Positions 30,627-40,800 of a stretch of DNA of 64,000 nucleotides are shown here, one piece after another. The translations under genes and the position numbers were made by a program. The DNA is from Brachybacterium massiliense. GTDB taxonomy: Bacteria; Actinomycetota; Actinomycetes; Actinomycetales; Dermabacteraceae. The notes under the pieces are model-generated. The model searched no databases and had not been told where the DNA came from. It saw nothing but the letters and a program-made list of their open reading frames with translations. The stretch's first letter is position 1. The number at the start of each line of letters is the position of its first letter. The DNA lies in NCBI RefSeq assembly GCF_900184245.1, contig NZ_FXXB01000003.1, positions 1-64,000 of the forward strand, given 5' to 3'.

Positions 30627-32164
30627 CGGCGCAGCTCCGCCATCCAGCGCTCGACGTCGTCGGCGCGGCGCGGGGCGGCGGCCGAGAGGTTCTCGACCCC
30701 GTCCGCGGTCACCAGCACGTCATCCTCGATGCGCACGCCGATGCCGCGCAGCTCCTCGGGCACCAGCAGATCGTTCTCCTTGAAGTACAGCCCCGGCTCG
30801 ATCGTGAAGACCATCCCCGGCTCGAGCTCCGCATCGAGGTACATCTCGCGGCGGGCCTGCGCGCAGTCGTGGACGTCCATGCCCAGGTGGTGGCTGGTGC
30901 CGTGCGGCATCCAGCGGCGGTGCCACTGGCCCTCGGGGGACAGCGACTCCTCGGCCGTGCCGGGCAGCAGGCCCCACTCGGCGAGGGTGCGGGCGAGCAC
31001 CTCCATCGCCGCGGCGTGCAGCTCGCGGAAGCGCAGCCCCGGGCGGGCCACCGCGAAGGCGGCGTCGGCGGCCTCGAGCACCGCCTCGTAGACCTTGCGC
31101 TGGGTGGGGGAGAAGGTGCCCGAGACGGGCAGGGTGCGCGTGACATCGGCGGTGTACAGGGAGTCGACCTCGACCCCGGCGTCGATCAGCACCAGCTCGT
31201 CCCCGCGCACCACGCCGTCGTTGCGGATCCAGTGCAGGGTGCAGGCGTGATCGCCCGCGGCGGCGATCGTGTCGTAGCCGACCCCATTGCCGTCGGCGCG
31301 CGCGGTGGCCGCGAAGACGCCCTCGATGACGCGCTCGCCGCGGGGATGGCCCACGGCGCGCGGCAGCTCGCGGATGACGTCCTCGAAGCCGCGCAGGGTC
31401 GCATCGACCGCCTTGCGCATCTGGCCGACCTCGTACTCGTCCTTGAGCAGGCGCTGCTCGCTGGCAGCCTCCTTCAGGGCGGCGTTCTCGGCGGCGGCCT
31501 CGTCCCCGCCGGGCAGGCCGTTCTGCGCGCGGATCTCCTCGACCATCGCCTCGATGCCCGCGTCCACGCCCGGCATGATGCTCAGCGACAGCTGCGCGCC
31601 GACGTCCTTGGCCAGGTGGTCGCGCAGCTCGTCGATGTGCCGCACCTCGACGCCCAGGCGCTGGGAGGCCTCGGTGAGGGTAGGGCGACGGCCCACCCAC
31701 ATCTCGCCGTAGCGGGCATCGGCGTAGAACTCGCTGGTGTCGAATCCCGCCCGGGGACGGAAGAAGTACGTCGCCTGCGCGGTGCCCGGATCCTCGGCGG
31801 AGGGCTCGACCACGAGCACGCTGTCGGGCTCCTCATCGGTGCCCAATCCCGTGTAGTACGCGAAGGCGGTGTCCGGGCGGAAGGGGTAGTCGGTGTCGTT
31901 CGAGCGCACCTTGAGCACACCGGCCGGCAGCACCAGACGGGTGGCGGGCAGACGGCGCACGAGCGCATCGCGGCGCGAGGGCGTCCAGCGCGCGGACTCG
32001 AGCGGAGCGGCGTCCGGGACGGTCTCGTCCCAGCCGGAGGAGATGAACTCGCGGAAGGCCTCGCTGCTGGGCCGCTGCGAGCGGGAGTCGCCGCGCGAGG
32101 CGAGATCCTTCATCCGGTCGGAGCCGGTGGTGCTGTCGGTGTCACTGACGTTCTCGGTGTTCAC
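30623..32164 (-). CDS. pepP: Aminopeptidase P family protein (Xaa-Pro aminopeptidase)
   Basis: M24B metallopeptidase, 513 aa, that removes an N-terminal residue before proline. N-terminal creatinase-like domain, then the pita-bread domain with the metal ligands: Asp in LIDAGVEVDSLYTADVTRT (two Asp), His in HGTSHHLGMDVHD, Glu in FTIEPGLYF and Glu in GVRIEDDVLV. About 55 extra N-terminal residues are probably disordered. GTG start at 32164, 37 bp from the divergent PHP gene. First gene of a four-gene operon. Confidence 0.92.
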   Translation of the reverse strand: MNTENVSDTDSTTGSDRMKDLASRGDSRSQRPSSEAFREFISSGWDETVPDAAPLESARWTPSRRDALVRRLPATRLVLPAGVLKVRSNDTDYPFRPDTAFAYYTGLGTDEEPDSVLVVEPSAEDPGTAQATYFFRPRAGFDTSEFYADARYGEMWVGRRPTLTEASQRLGVEVRHIDELRDHLAKDVGAQLSLSIMPGVDAGIEAMVEEIRAQNGLPGGDEAAAENAALKEAASEQRLLKDEYEVGQMRKAVDATLRGFEDVIRELPRAVGHPRGERVIEGVFAATARADGNGVGYDTIAAAGDHACTLHWIRNDGVVRGDELVLIDAGVEVDSLYTADVTRTLPVSGTFSPTQRKVYEAVLEAADAAFAVARPGLRFRELHAAAMEVLARTLAEWGLLPGTAEESLSPEGQWHRRWMPHGTSHHLGMDVHDCAQARREMYLDAELEPGMVFTIEPGLYFKENDLLVPEELRGIGVRIEDDVLVTADGVENLSAAAPRRADDVERWMAELRR

Positions 32165-32201
32165 ACCACGATGCTCTCATGGCGCGGTCTACCCTGGACC
32201 T

Positions 32202-33086
32202 ATGAGTGAGAGGTCCGACTCCGGAAGCACCCAGCGCATCGACCTGCACTCGCACAGCACGTGCTCCGACGGCACCACCAGCGTCCATGAGCTGTTCGCG
32301 CAGGCTCGTGCCGCGGGGCTGGACGCGCTGGCCCTGACCGACCACGACACCGTGGCCGGCTGGCCCGACCTGCCTGCCGCAGTGGCCGCGAGCGGCGTCA
32401 CCGCCGTGCCGGGCATCGAGGTCTCGAGCGAGGACCAGAGCCGCAGCGTGCACGTGCTCGCCTTCCTGGTGGACCCCTCCGAGGACTCCGAGCTGGCCGC
32501 GGAGATGGCCCGCGCCCGCGCCTCGCGCATCGAGCGGGCCCGGCGGATGGTCGAGCTGATCTCCGCGGACCATCCGGTCACCTGGGAGGACGTCACCGCG
32601 CAGGTGGCGGGCGACACCACGGTGATCGGGCGCCCCCACATCGCCGATGCGCTCGTGGCCGCCGGGGTGGTCCCGGACCGATCCGCCGCCTTCACCGAGG
32701 TGCTGCGGCCCTCGGGCCCCTACTACGTCCCCTACTACGCCCCCTCACCGCTCGACGCGGTCCGCGCGATCCGCGAGGCGGGCGGGGTCTCGGTGCTCGC
32801 GCATCCCGGCTCCGTCACCCGGGACGACGACCTCCCCCTCGAGCTGCTCGAGCAGATGGTGCAGGCGGGGCTGGACGGCCTCGAGGTGGACCACCGCGAG
32901 CACGGGGGGACCGAGACCGCCCGCCTGGGGGAGTTCGCCCGCCGCCACGATCTGCTGATCACCGGCGGCAGCGACTTCCACGGCACCGGCAAGCCGAACC
33001 GGCTGGGGGAGCACCTCACCGCGCCCCACGTGCTCGAGGAGATCGAGGCCCGGGCCACGAGCGGCACCCGAGTGCTGCGCCCCTGA
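32202..33086 (+). CDS. PHP-domain phosphoesterase
   Basis: 294 aa, metal-dependent phosphoesterase of the 3',5'-nucleoside bisphosphate phosphatase/RNase AM-like type. All PHP motifs are visible: DLHSHSTCSDG, LTDHD, GIEVS, VHVLAFLV, HPGSV, and GGSDFHG. ATG at 32202 with TACCCT 7-12 nt upstream and no Shine-Dalgarno, so a leaderless transcript is likely. Exact substrate not deducible. Confidence 0.88.
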   Translation: MSERSDSGSTQRIDLHSHSTCSDGTTSVHELFAQARAAGLDALALTDHDTVAGWPDLPAAVAASGVTAVPGIEVSSEDQSRSVHVLAFLVDPSEDSELAAEMARARASRIERARRMVELISADHPVTWEDVTAQVAGDTTVIGRPHIADALVAAGVVPDRSAAFTEVLRPSGPYYVPYYAPSPLDAVRAIREAGGVSVLAHPGSVTRDDDLPLELLEQMVQAGLDGLEVDHREHGGTETARLGEFARRHDLLITGGSDFHGTGKPNRLGEHLTAPHVLEEIEARATSGTRVLRP

Positions 33087-33120
33087 GGCCCGAGGCCGGC
33101 GCACGGCACGAGGCAGACAC

Positions 33121-33163
33121 AGCACGGCGGCCCCTGACCGGGAAGGTCAGGGGCCGCCGTGCT
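33121..33163. terminator. Bidirectional terminator between the PHP gene and the DEAD-box helicase gene
   Basis: Perfect 19-bp stem (33121-33139 with 33145-33163, left arm AGCACGGCGGCCCCTGACC) with a 5-nt loop, between converging genes. Confidence 0.88.
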
Positions 33164-33173
33164 GCTGCGGGTA

Positions 33174-34928
33174 TCAGTCCTGCTGCGGGGCAGCGCCGCG
33201 TCCGTTGCCGGAGCGTCCGCGCCCACCGCGCGAGCGGCGGCGACGGGGCCGTCCCTCGCCGGAGGCGGACTCGTCGGTGCCGGCGGAGTCGCTGACCACC
33301 TCGCCGTTGACCCGGCGGGTGCGAGAGCGGGGGCGAGAGCGGCGCGGACGCTCGGGGGCGGCTTCGCCGTCGGCCGGGGCGTCGGCCGGGGCGTCGGCGG
33401 TGCGGGTGCTCGCCTCGCCCTCGGCGGAGTCGCCGCGACCGCGGCCACCACGACCCTCGCCGCGCCCGCCGCGGCCCTCGCCGCCGCGCTTGTCTCCGCC
33501 ACGGCCGCCGCGACCGCCTGCGGAGCGACCGCCCTCACGGCCGCCGCGCCCGGAGCGTCCGGAGGTGTCGGGACCGCCGAGGTCCTCGAGCTCCTCGGCG
33601 TCCAGGCCCTCGCGGGTGCGCGCGCTCTTGGGCAGCGTGCCCTTCGCCTCGACGGGGATGTCGAGATCGGTGAAGAGGTGCTCGGAGGTGGAGTAGGTCT
33701 CCTCCGCCTCGGTGGACTCGAGCCCCAGCTGGCGGGCGATCAGGGCCCAGCGCGCCAGGTCCTCCCAGTCCACGAACGTGATCGCGGTGCCCTTCTTGCC
33801 CGCGCGGCCGGTGCGGCCGGTGCGGTGGAGGTAGGTCTTGTCGTCGTCCGGGCAGTTCCAGTTCACGACATGGGTCACGTCGGTGACGTCGATGCCGCGG
33901 GCGGCGACGTCGGTCGCGACCAGCACATCGATCTTGCCGTTGCGGAAGGCGCGCAGAGCCTGCTCGCGGGCGCCCTGGCCGAGGTCGCCGTGCAGCGGCG
34001 CGGCCGCGAAGCCGCGATCGGCCAGATCGCCGGCGACCCGGTCTGCCTGGCGCTTGGTGCGCATGAAGATGATCGACAGTCCCCGGCCGCGGGCCTGCAG
34101 GATGCGGGCCATCACCTCGATCTTGTCGAGCTGGTGCGCACGGTAGACGACCTGTTTGATGTCCGCCTTGGTGCGGGCCTCGTCACCGGGATCGTGGGCG
34201 CGGATGTGCGTGGGCTGCTTCATGAAGCGGCGGGCCAGCGCCATGATCGGGCCGGGCATCGTCGCCGAGAACAGCATCGTCTGCCGCTCGGACGGCACGG
34301 CCTGCAGCAGCTTCTCGATGTCCTCGAGGAAGCCGAGGTCGAGCATCTCGTCGGCCTCGTCGAGCACCGCGGTGCGCACCTGGGACAGGTCCAGGTACTT
34401 CTGGCGCATCAGGTCGATCAGGCGCCCGGGGGTGCCGACCACCACGTCCACGCCCTTCTCGAGCGCCTCGATCTGCGGCTCGTAGGCACGGCCGCCGTAG
34501 ACGGTGAGGATGCGGATGGGGCGCTTGACCGAGGCGGTCTCGAGATCCTTGGCGACCTGGACCGCGAGCTCACGGGTGGGTAGCACCACGAGGGCCTGCG
34601 GCCTGCCGATCTCACGGTTCTTCGGGTTGGGCTCGCCCGGTGCCACGGTGTTTTGCAGCAGGGGGATGCCGAAGCCGAGCGTCTTGCCGGTGCCGGTCTT
34701 GGCCTGGCCGATGATGTCGCGGCCGCGCAGGGCCACCGGCAGGGTCAGCGCCTGGATCGGGAAGGGCGTGGTGATGCCCTTCGAGGCGAGCGCCTCGACG
34801 ATGTCCGTGCGGACGTCGAAGTCGGCGAAGGTCTTCTCCGGCTCGGTCGGGGCGGAGGTGCCGGAGCTCTGCTCGACGGCGGGGGAGGCCGACACGGCCT
34901 CGTCGGTGTGCGGGATTGTTTCAGGCAC
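33174..34928 (-). CDS. DEAD-box ATP-dependent RNA helicase
   Basis: 584 aa. Helicase core with Q motif (FPIQALTLP), motif I AKTGTGKT, Ia PTRELA, II DEADEM, III SATMPG, V ARGIDV and VI HRTGRTGR. The C-terminal 140 residues are an RGG/Arg-Gly-rich, low-complexity RNA-binding tail (repeats of GGRGG type) as in RhlE/CsdA-like proteins. GTG start at 34928. Likely roles are ribosome assembly or RNA decay at low temperature. Matches the rhlE position in Mtb (Rv3211) near the TetR/DUF3107 pair. Confidence 0.93.
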   Translation of the reverse strand: MPETIPHTDEAVSASPAVEQSSGTSAPTEPEKTFADFDVRTDIVEALASKGITTPFPIQALTLPVALRGRDIIGQAKTGTGKTLGFGIPLLQNTVAPGEPNPKNREIGRPQALVVLPTRELAVQVAKDLETASVKRPIRILTVYGGRAYEPQIEALEKGVDVVVGTPGRLIDLMRQKYLDLSQVRTAVLDEADEMLDLGFLEDIEKLLQAVPSERQTMLFSATMPGPIMALARRFMKQPTHIRAHDPGDEARTKADIKQVVYRAHQLDKIEVMARILQARGRGLSIIFMRTKRQADRVAGDLADRGFAAAPLHGDLGQGAREQALRAFRNGKIDVLVATDVAARGIDVTDVTHVVNWNCPDDDKTYLHRTGRTGRAGKKGTAITFVDWEDLARWALIARQLGLESTEAEETYSTSEHLFTDLDIPVEAKGTLPKSARTREGLDAEELEDLGGPDTSGRSGRGGREGGRSAGGRGGRGGDKRGGEGRGGRGEGRGGRGRGDSAEGEASTRTADAPADAPADGEAAPERPRRSRPRSRTRRVNGEVVSDSAGTDESASGEGRPRRRRSRGGRGRSGNGRGAAPQQD

Positions 34929-34991
34929 CGTTCAACTCTCTGATCATGGATATGCACGGCCATGGTATCCCCCATGGCTGTGCCGGCCCGG

Positions 34992-35023
34992 GGCCAGGGG
35001 CGAGCGGGTGCTCACCCCTGGCC
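34992..35023 (-). terminator. Hairpin at the end of the metallophosphoesterase gene
   Basis: Stem GGCCAGGGG (34992-35000) with CCCCTGGCC (35015-35023), overlapping the stop codon of the metallophosphoesterase gene; probably a partial terminator before the helicase gene. Confidence 0.45.
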
Positions 35024-36724
35024 TCCGTCGCTCATCTCGGGCAGGGGACTGACCGGGTCGGTGGGGGTGACGCGGTCCTCGTCAGGCAGGCCCTCGCCGG
35101 GCTCGACCTCCTGCTCCGGGGGCACCGTGCCCTCGGGGGTCTCGGCGCCCTCGGGCACCTCGAGCTCGGGGACCTCCTCCGGCATCTGGGAGCGCTGGAT
35201 GGAGACGGACACCAGCCCCAGGCCGCCCATGACGATGTCGTCGTAGGCGACCAGGCGCCGGGTGTCCTTGTCGAAGTACAGCATCCGGGCGGTCAGCTCG
35301 AGCGGGTCGTCGCCCTGGAGCACAGGGGCGACCCCGCCGGAGGCGAGCGCCCCGCCGGTCGAGCCGACGGTCAGCCAGTCCGTGCCGGACTCCTCCCGGT
35401 CCAGCTCGACGTTCGAGGTGTGCATGTGCCCGGACAGCACCATCGGCACCCGGCCCAGCAGCCCCTTGGGCTTGGTCGGGTCGTGGAGCAGGGCCAGGTC
35501 CACCGGCTCCTCGGGATTCTCCCGGTCGTGGGTCTCGATGGTGTCGCCGAGCTGGAACGCGCTGGCGATCACGGCCTCGTCCCCCTCGCGCCAGCCGCCG
35601 GCGTCGGAGTCGTCGTCGGCCGCGAAGCGGGGATCGCCGATGCCCGCGATGCGCAGCCCGGCGACCTCGACCACCTCGTTGTCGACCACGGTCGCGTTCG
35701 GCTGCGCCTCGATGGTCGCGGCCGCGGCGGCCCCGTCATGGTTGCCGCTGATGTACACGTAGGGGACGTCGAGCCCGCCGATCGAATGCAGCAGCTCGTT
35801 CTCCAGCGGGGTGCCCCAGGAGACGATGTCACCGGTGTCGATCACCACGTCGATCGCGAACTGCGAGTTCAGCTCGCGTATCACGTCGTAGGCCTGCGGG
35901 TTGTCGTGGATGTCCGAGACGTGCAGGACGGTGATCAGGTTCTCCTGGTCCAGCCCCACCGGCAGGGAGTCCGCGGCGATGTAGAGGGCGGAGACCTGGC
36001 CCACGAACTCGGCGAGCGTGTCGCGGTAGCTCTGGTAGTCGATCACGGTGCCGTGGCCGAGGTCCGCGATATAGGCGGCCTGGGAGAGCAGCCCCTCGAA
36101 CTTGGGCTGGTTCAGCGACTCGGGCGAGAACGTCACCGAGGCCGCGCCCACGCTCGCCCCGACCACCGCGACGGCGCCGCCGGCCGCGGCCAGGGAGCGC
36201 CGCACCCGGCGGAAGGTGAGGCCCACAGCCAGGCCCGCGCCTGCGGCGGCGAAGAGGGCGTTCAGCGCGGCATTGAGGGCCGCGGCGGAGGTGATCGCCT
36301 CGGGGGCGGTGCGCTGCAGCTCCGCGAAGCCGGAATCGGCATAGAACAGGGCCTCGGCCTTCTCGACGTCCACGCCCTTGACCCGGGCCTCGATCCGCAC
36401 CGGTGCGGTGTGGGAGTCGAACACGACCTCGCCCACGGGAGGCAGCAGGAGCACCGTCTCCGAGGCCAGGGAGGGCCTCAGGTGGACGCTCGCGGTGAGA
36501 GGCCCGACCTCCACCTTGGTGGCGGGGACCAGCAGCAGCCCGACGATCGCGCCGAGCACCGCCACCACCGCCGTGGTGGTGATGTGCAGCAGGCGCGCCC
36601 GACGCCGCCGCAGGGCCCTGCGGCGGGGGGGGGAGTCGTCCTCCCGCTCCGTCGGGGTGCCGGCGGCGGCGTCACCCTCGAGGGGCTCGGTCCGGTCCTG
36701 GGGCCGATCCTCTCCAGAGGCCAT
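35012..36724 (-). CDS. Membrane-anchored metallophosphoesterase
   Basis: 570 aa. After a basic, disordered N-terminus there is a membrane helix at about residues 46-68, a roughly 80-residue extracytoplasmic region, a second helix pair (about 148-192), then a calcineurin-type phosphoesterase domain: HVSDIHDN, DTGDIVSWG, SGNHDG, and SGHMHTS. An acidic Pro/Glu-rich tail ends it. Substrate unknown. It starts 6 bp after the DUF3107 gene. Confidence 0.85.
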   Translation of the reverse strand: MASGEDRPQDRTEPLEGDAAAGTPTEREDDSPPRRRALRRRRARLLHITTTAVVAVLGAIVGLLLVPATKVEVGPLTASVHLRPSLASETVLLLPPVGEVVFDSHTAPVRIEARVKGVDVEKAEALFYADSGFAELQRTAPEAITSAAALNAALNALFAAAGAGLAVGLTFRRVRRSLAAAGGAVAVVGASVGAASVTFSPESLNQPKFEGLLSQAAYIADLGHGTVIDYQSYRDTLAEFVGQVSALYIAADSLPVGLDQENLITVLHVSDIHDNPQAYDVIRELNSQFAIDVVIDTGDIVSWGTPLENELLHSIGGLDVPYVYISGNHDGAAAAATIEAQPNATVVDNEVVEVAGLRIAGIGDPRFAADDDSDAGGWREGDEAVIASAFQLGDTIETHDRENPEEPVDLALLHDPTKPKGLLGRVPMVLSGHMHTSNVELDREESGTDWLTVGSTGGALASGGVAPVLQGDDPLELTARMLYFDKDTRRLVAYDDIVMGGLGLVSVSIQRSQMPEEVPELEVPEGAETPEGTVPPEQEVEPGEGLPDEDRVTPTDPVSPLPEMSDGGQG

Positions 36725-36730
36725 AGGGGA

Positions 36731-36952
36731 TCAGCCGAGGAAGCCGACGCGGCGGGGCTCCTCGGTGGAGACCTCCGCATAGGCGACCTTCGCGCCCGGG
36801 ATCAGCACGGTGCGGCCCTTGTCGTCCACGAGGGTGACCGGGGCGCCCTCGGCGACCGCGGCGCTGAGACGCTCGAGCAGCGCATCATGCTTCTCCGCGG
36901 ACTCGATCACGATCTCGCGAGGGGAGTGCTGGATGCCGATACGGATCTCCAT
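36731..36952 (-). CDS. DUF3107 small protein
   Basis: 73 aa starting MEIRIGIQHSPREIVIES, conserved in actinobacteria (Mtb Rv3208A). Begins with a beta strand and has the conserved VTLVDDKGRTVLIPGAKVAY core. The ATG at 36952 has AAGGTCAGG upstream. Located between the TetR gene and the metallophosphoesterase gene. Function unknown. Confidence 0.88.
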   Translation of the reverse strand: MEIRIGIQHSPREIVIESAEKHDALLERLSAAVAEGAPVTLVDDKGRTVLIPGAKVAYAEVSTEEPRRVGFLG

Positions 36953-37010
36953 GACCTGACCTTCCCCCCGCCGGCAGGGCGGGGACGTTCGTTGCTGTGG
37001 CGCTGGAAGT

Positions 37011-37673
37011 CTACGCGTCGGAGACTGCCGCGGGCCCTGTGTCCGCCCCCAGCACAACCCCGGCGACACGGGGCTTCTCGCGCGGCGCGAATCCGGTCAG
37101 ACCGTGCACCATCGTGGTGGTCATCGTCTCGAGGATCTCCTCGCGCTCGGCCTCGTCGCCGGCGGCGTGCAGCAGCTGCGCGGTGGTCTGGGCGACGGCG
37201 ATGAACGCCCGCCCCAGGGAGCGGGACTGCTCCGTGCTCACCTGACGGGAGGCGATCAGCACGCCCGCGAGCTCGAGCGCCAGCCGGTCCAGCACCGCCA
37301 CCACCCGTTCCTGGACCACCTCCGAGATCACCTCGTGGCCCGTGAACAGGCGCAGCGAGTTGTCCAGCGCCACGAAGCGGTAGAAGCGGTGCAGCCCGGT
37401 GCGCACGCGGGAGACGGTGTCGCCCTCGTGCTCGCCCAGGGCGCGGACCTCCTCGAGCATCGACTCGGCGATGATGTCGAGCACCTCGACGTACAGGGAC
37501 TCTTTGGAGTCGAAATGCTGGTAGAGCACGGGCTTGGTGACACCGGCGGCGGCGGCGATGTCATCCATCGACGTGGCCTGGAAGCCCTTCTCGGTGAACA
37601 CGCGCGTGGCCAGCTCGAGCAGCTGGCTGCGTCGCTGAGCACGCGGCATCCTCGCCGTGGGGGACGTGGTCAT
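37011..37673 (-). CDS. TetR/AcrR family transcriptional regulator
   Basis: 220 aa. N-terminal helix-turn-helix ATRVFTEKGFQATSMDDIAAAAGVTKPVLYQHFDSKESLY at residues about 22-60 is a textbook TetR_N. The C-terminal ligand/dimer domain is unrecognised. ATG at 37673. It is divergent from adnA, so it may regulate itself or adnAB through the 153-bp intergenic region. Homologue of the Mtb Rv3208 position. Confidence 0.9.
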   Translation of the reverse strand: MTTSPTARMPRAQRRSQLLELATRVFTEKGFQATSMDDIAAAAGVTKPVLYQHFDSKESLYVEVLDIIAESMLEEVRALGEHEGDTVSRVRTGLHRFYRFVALDNSLRLFTGHEVISEVVQERVVAVLDRLALELAGVLIASRQVSTEQSRSLGRAFIAVAQTTAQLLHAAGDEAEREEILETMTTTMVHGLTGFAPREKPRVAGVVLGADTGPAAVSDA

Positions 37674-37826
37674 GGCGTCAGCCTCCGATGGGGGCGGCAG
37701 CGGGAGGAGGGCGCTGCGGGACAACGTGGGGACTCCTCGTGATCCCCGCCACTCTACCGCCGTCCCGATGCCCCGTCGGTGAGGTCGGTGAGGTCGGCTG
37801 TCGGGTGGGTGAGGTGGAATGGGGGC

Positions 37827-40800
37827 ATGCGACGGACAGGCACGATCACGGGGGAGGGCATCCGCCTGCTCGGACCCGACCTCGCCGCGCTGCCCGCCGT
37901 GCTCCCGCACGAGGCCCTGGACCACGAGCAGCGCCGGGCTGCGGAGATCCTCCTGGATGGCGGGGACGTGCTCGTCCACGGCGGGCCGGGCAGCGGCCGC
38001 ACCGCGCTCGCGCTGGCCGCCGCCGAGGCCTCCGGCGAGGGCACCCTGCTGCTGGCCCCGCGCCGGCACGCTGCCGGCCGACTGCGGGACGCGCTCGCCG
38101 TCCACGGACAGGGGCTGGTGCGGGCGATGACCCCTCCCGCGCTCGGCCACGCCGTGCTCCGCGCCGACTCTCTCCGCCGCGGCCGGGGCGAGCCCACCCT
38201 GGTCACCGGCGCCGAGCAGGACGCGCTGCTGGCCGAGCTGATCTCCCTGCGCGAGAGCTGGCACCTGGACGTCGATCCCGGGGCCCGCACCCTGCCCGGC
38301 TTCCGCACCGAGCTGCGGGACCTCATCACCCGTGCGGGCGAGCTCGGCCTGACCCCCGCCGCGCTCGAGGACCTGGGCCGAGAGCGGGGCCGGCCCGCCT
38401 GGCAGGACGCCGCCGCGCTGCTGCGGCGCCCTTCGGCACGGTCGTGGTCGATGACGCCCAGGACCTCACCGCCGCCGGCATCGAGCTGGTCGCGGCCCTG
38501 GCCACCGCCGGAGCGCGCGTGCTCGTGTGCGCCTGCCCCGACGCCGCCGTGGACACCTTTCGCGGCGCCCTCCCCGACGCCGCCGACCGGCTGCGGGAGC
38601 TGCTGCCGCGCCCGGTCAGCGAGATCGTGCTCGAGGGGGCGCACGCCCAGAGCACGGGCCTGACCGCCACGGTCGATGCCCTGCGCGGCCGGCTCCCGCT
38701 GGCCGGCGCCCCGGCCCGCTCCCGCCGCCCCCGCGGCACCGAGCCCGGGAGCCTGGTGGCCCTGACCGCGCAGGACCCCCTGGACGAGGCCCGCCTGATC
38801 GGCTCCGCCCTGCGGGACCTGCACCACCGCGAGGGCATCGCCTACGACGACATGGCCGTGGTGTGCCGCTCGGGCGCCGCCGTGGCGGATATCGCCGATC
38901 TCCTCGCCCGCACCGGGCTGCCGGTGCGTGCCCCGCGCAGGCCCCAGCCGCTGCGCGAGGTCGCCGCGGTCTCCGATCTGATGACGATCCTCGAGATCGG
39001 GCTGGCTCCCGAGGACGCCCCGCTGGACCCGCGTGTGGCCACCGAGCTGCTGCGCGGTCCCTTCGGCGACGCCGACACCCTCCGGCTGCGCCGCATCCGC
39101 CGCCTGCTGCTGTCCGCGCACCGCCACGCCGAGCCCGACAGCGAGACCCCCAGCGAGCAGCTGCTCGCCCGCGCCCTGGTCGAGGACGAGGTTCCCGGCC
39201 TCCCCGCCCCCGACGCGCGGGACCGCGCCGCCGCCCCCGTGCACCGCGTGCGCCAGATGATCCGCGCCGTGCGCGAGCACCGGGAGGCCGACGCCCAGCA
39301 GGTGCTCTGGCACGCCTGGGACGCCTCCGGCTTGGCCGGCGGATGGCGCCGTGCCGCGCTCGGCGACGTGGGCGACGTCGACGGGGCACGCTCGCGGCTC
39401 GCCTCCTCCCGGCTCGACGCCCTGCTCGAGCTGTTCGCCGCGGCGGAGCGTCTCACCGACCGTCGGCCCGGCGCGGGCGCCGGCGAGCTCATCGAGCAGA
39501 TCCGCGGCCAGGCCGTCGTGGAGGACACCCTCGCCCCCGCCGCCGAGGCCCGCGGCCGCATCGCGGTGCTCACCCCCGCCCAGCTCGCCGGAGAGCACCG
39601 CGACACCGTCGTGCTCGCCCGCCTCCAGGAAGGCGCGTGGCCCGATCTGCGGCTCCGCTCGACCCTGTTCGGCGCCGCCGAGCTCTCGCTGTGGGCCGGG
39701 GCGCGGCGCGGCGCGGACTCGCCGACGGAGCCCGAGGCGCTGCGGGCGCTGCAGCGTGAGCAGGTGGTGGCCGATGAGCTGCGCCTGGCCGTCAGCGCCC
39801 TCGCCCGTGCCCGTTCCCGAGTGCTGGTCACCGCGATCCGGGACGAGCACAACGAGCCCTCGGCGCTGTTCGACGCGCTCGAGGGCCTCGCCGCCGATCC
39901 CTGGATCGACGCCGAGACCCTCCAGCGCGATCCCGGCCCCGCCCCGGACGCCCGCCGACTGGTCGCGGCGCTGCGGGCACGGTTGCGGCAGGACGAGGAC
40001 CCTGAACAGGCGCGCGATGCCGCTCTCGCCCTCACCGCTCTCGGCCGCGCCGGCGCGCCCGGCACCGATCCCGGGCGCTGGTACCACCAGGACCCCAGCT
40101 CCACCGAGCCGCTGCACGAGCTCGGGGACCCGATCCGACTCTCGCCCTCGGCCCTCGAGCGCGCCGCGGACTGCCCGCAGTCCTGGCTGATGGAGCGCGC
40201 CGGCGGCACCCGCGCCGGCGGTCCCGCCCAGCTGATCGGCACCGCCCTGCACCACCTCGCCCAGGTCCACCCCCGCGGGCCGGAGCACGAGGGGGACCTG
40301 CTCACCGAGCTGCACACCCTGCTGCGCACCGTGCCCGGCACCGAGACCTGGTCCGGGCGTCGCCGCGTGCGCCGCGCCGAGGACGCCGCCCGCCTGCTCG
40401 AGGAGCACCTGCGCGGCGCGGGCGAGCCGCTCGCCGTCGAGGCGCCCTTCGAGGTCGAGCTCGGGGCGGTGCGGCTGCGCGGCAGCATCGACCGGATCGA
40501 GGGCGATGCGACGGGCCTGCGCGTGGTGGACCTCAAGTCCGGCCGCGCCGCGAAGACCGCCGCGAAAGCGGAGCAGGACCTCCAACTGGCCGCCTACCAG
40601 GCCGCGGTGCGCGAGGGCGCCCTGAACGAGCAGCTCGGCGAGGACGCGCCCGCACGGCTGAACGGGGCGCAGCTGGTGTACGTCGGCACCGGAGGGAAGA
40701 AGGCCGCCGTGCGCACCCAGACCGCGCTGCCCCGCGCCGAGGACCCCGCCTGGTTCGACGACCTCGTCCAGCAGGTCTCCCGCGAGGTCTCCGGCGACCG

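Noticed and set aside
37775-37797. Tandem GTCGGTGAG repeats upstream of adnA as a possible phase-variable tract or operator
   Set aside because: Only about two and a half copies of a 9-bp unit, in non-coding DNA; too short to claim.
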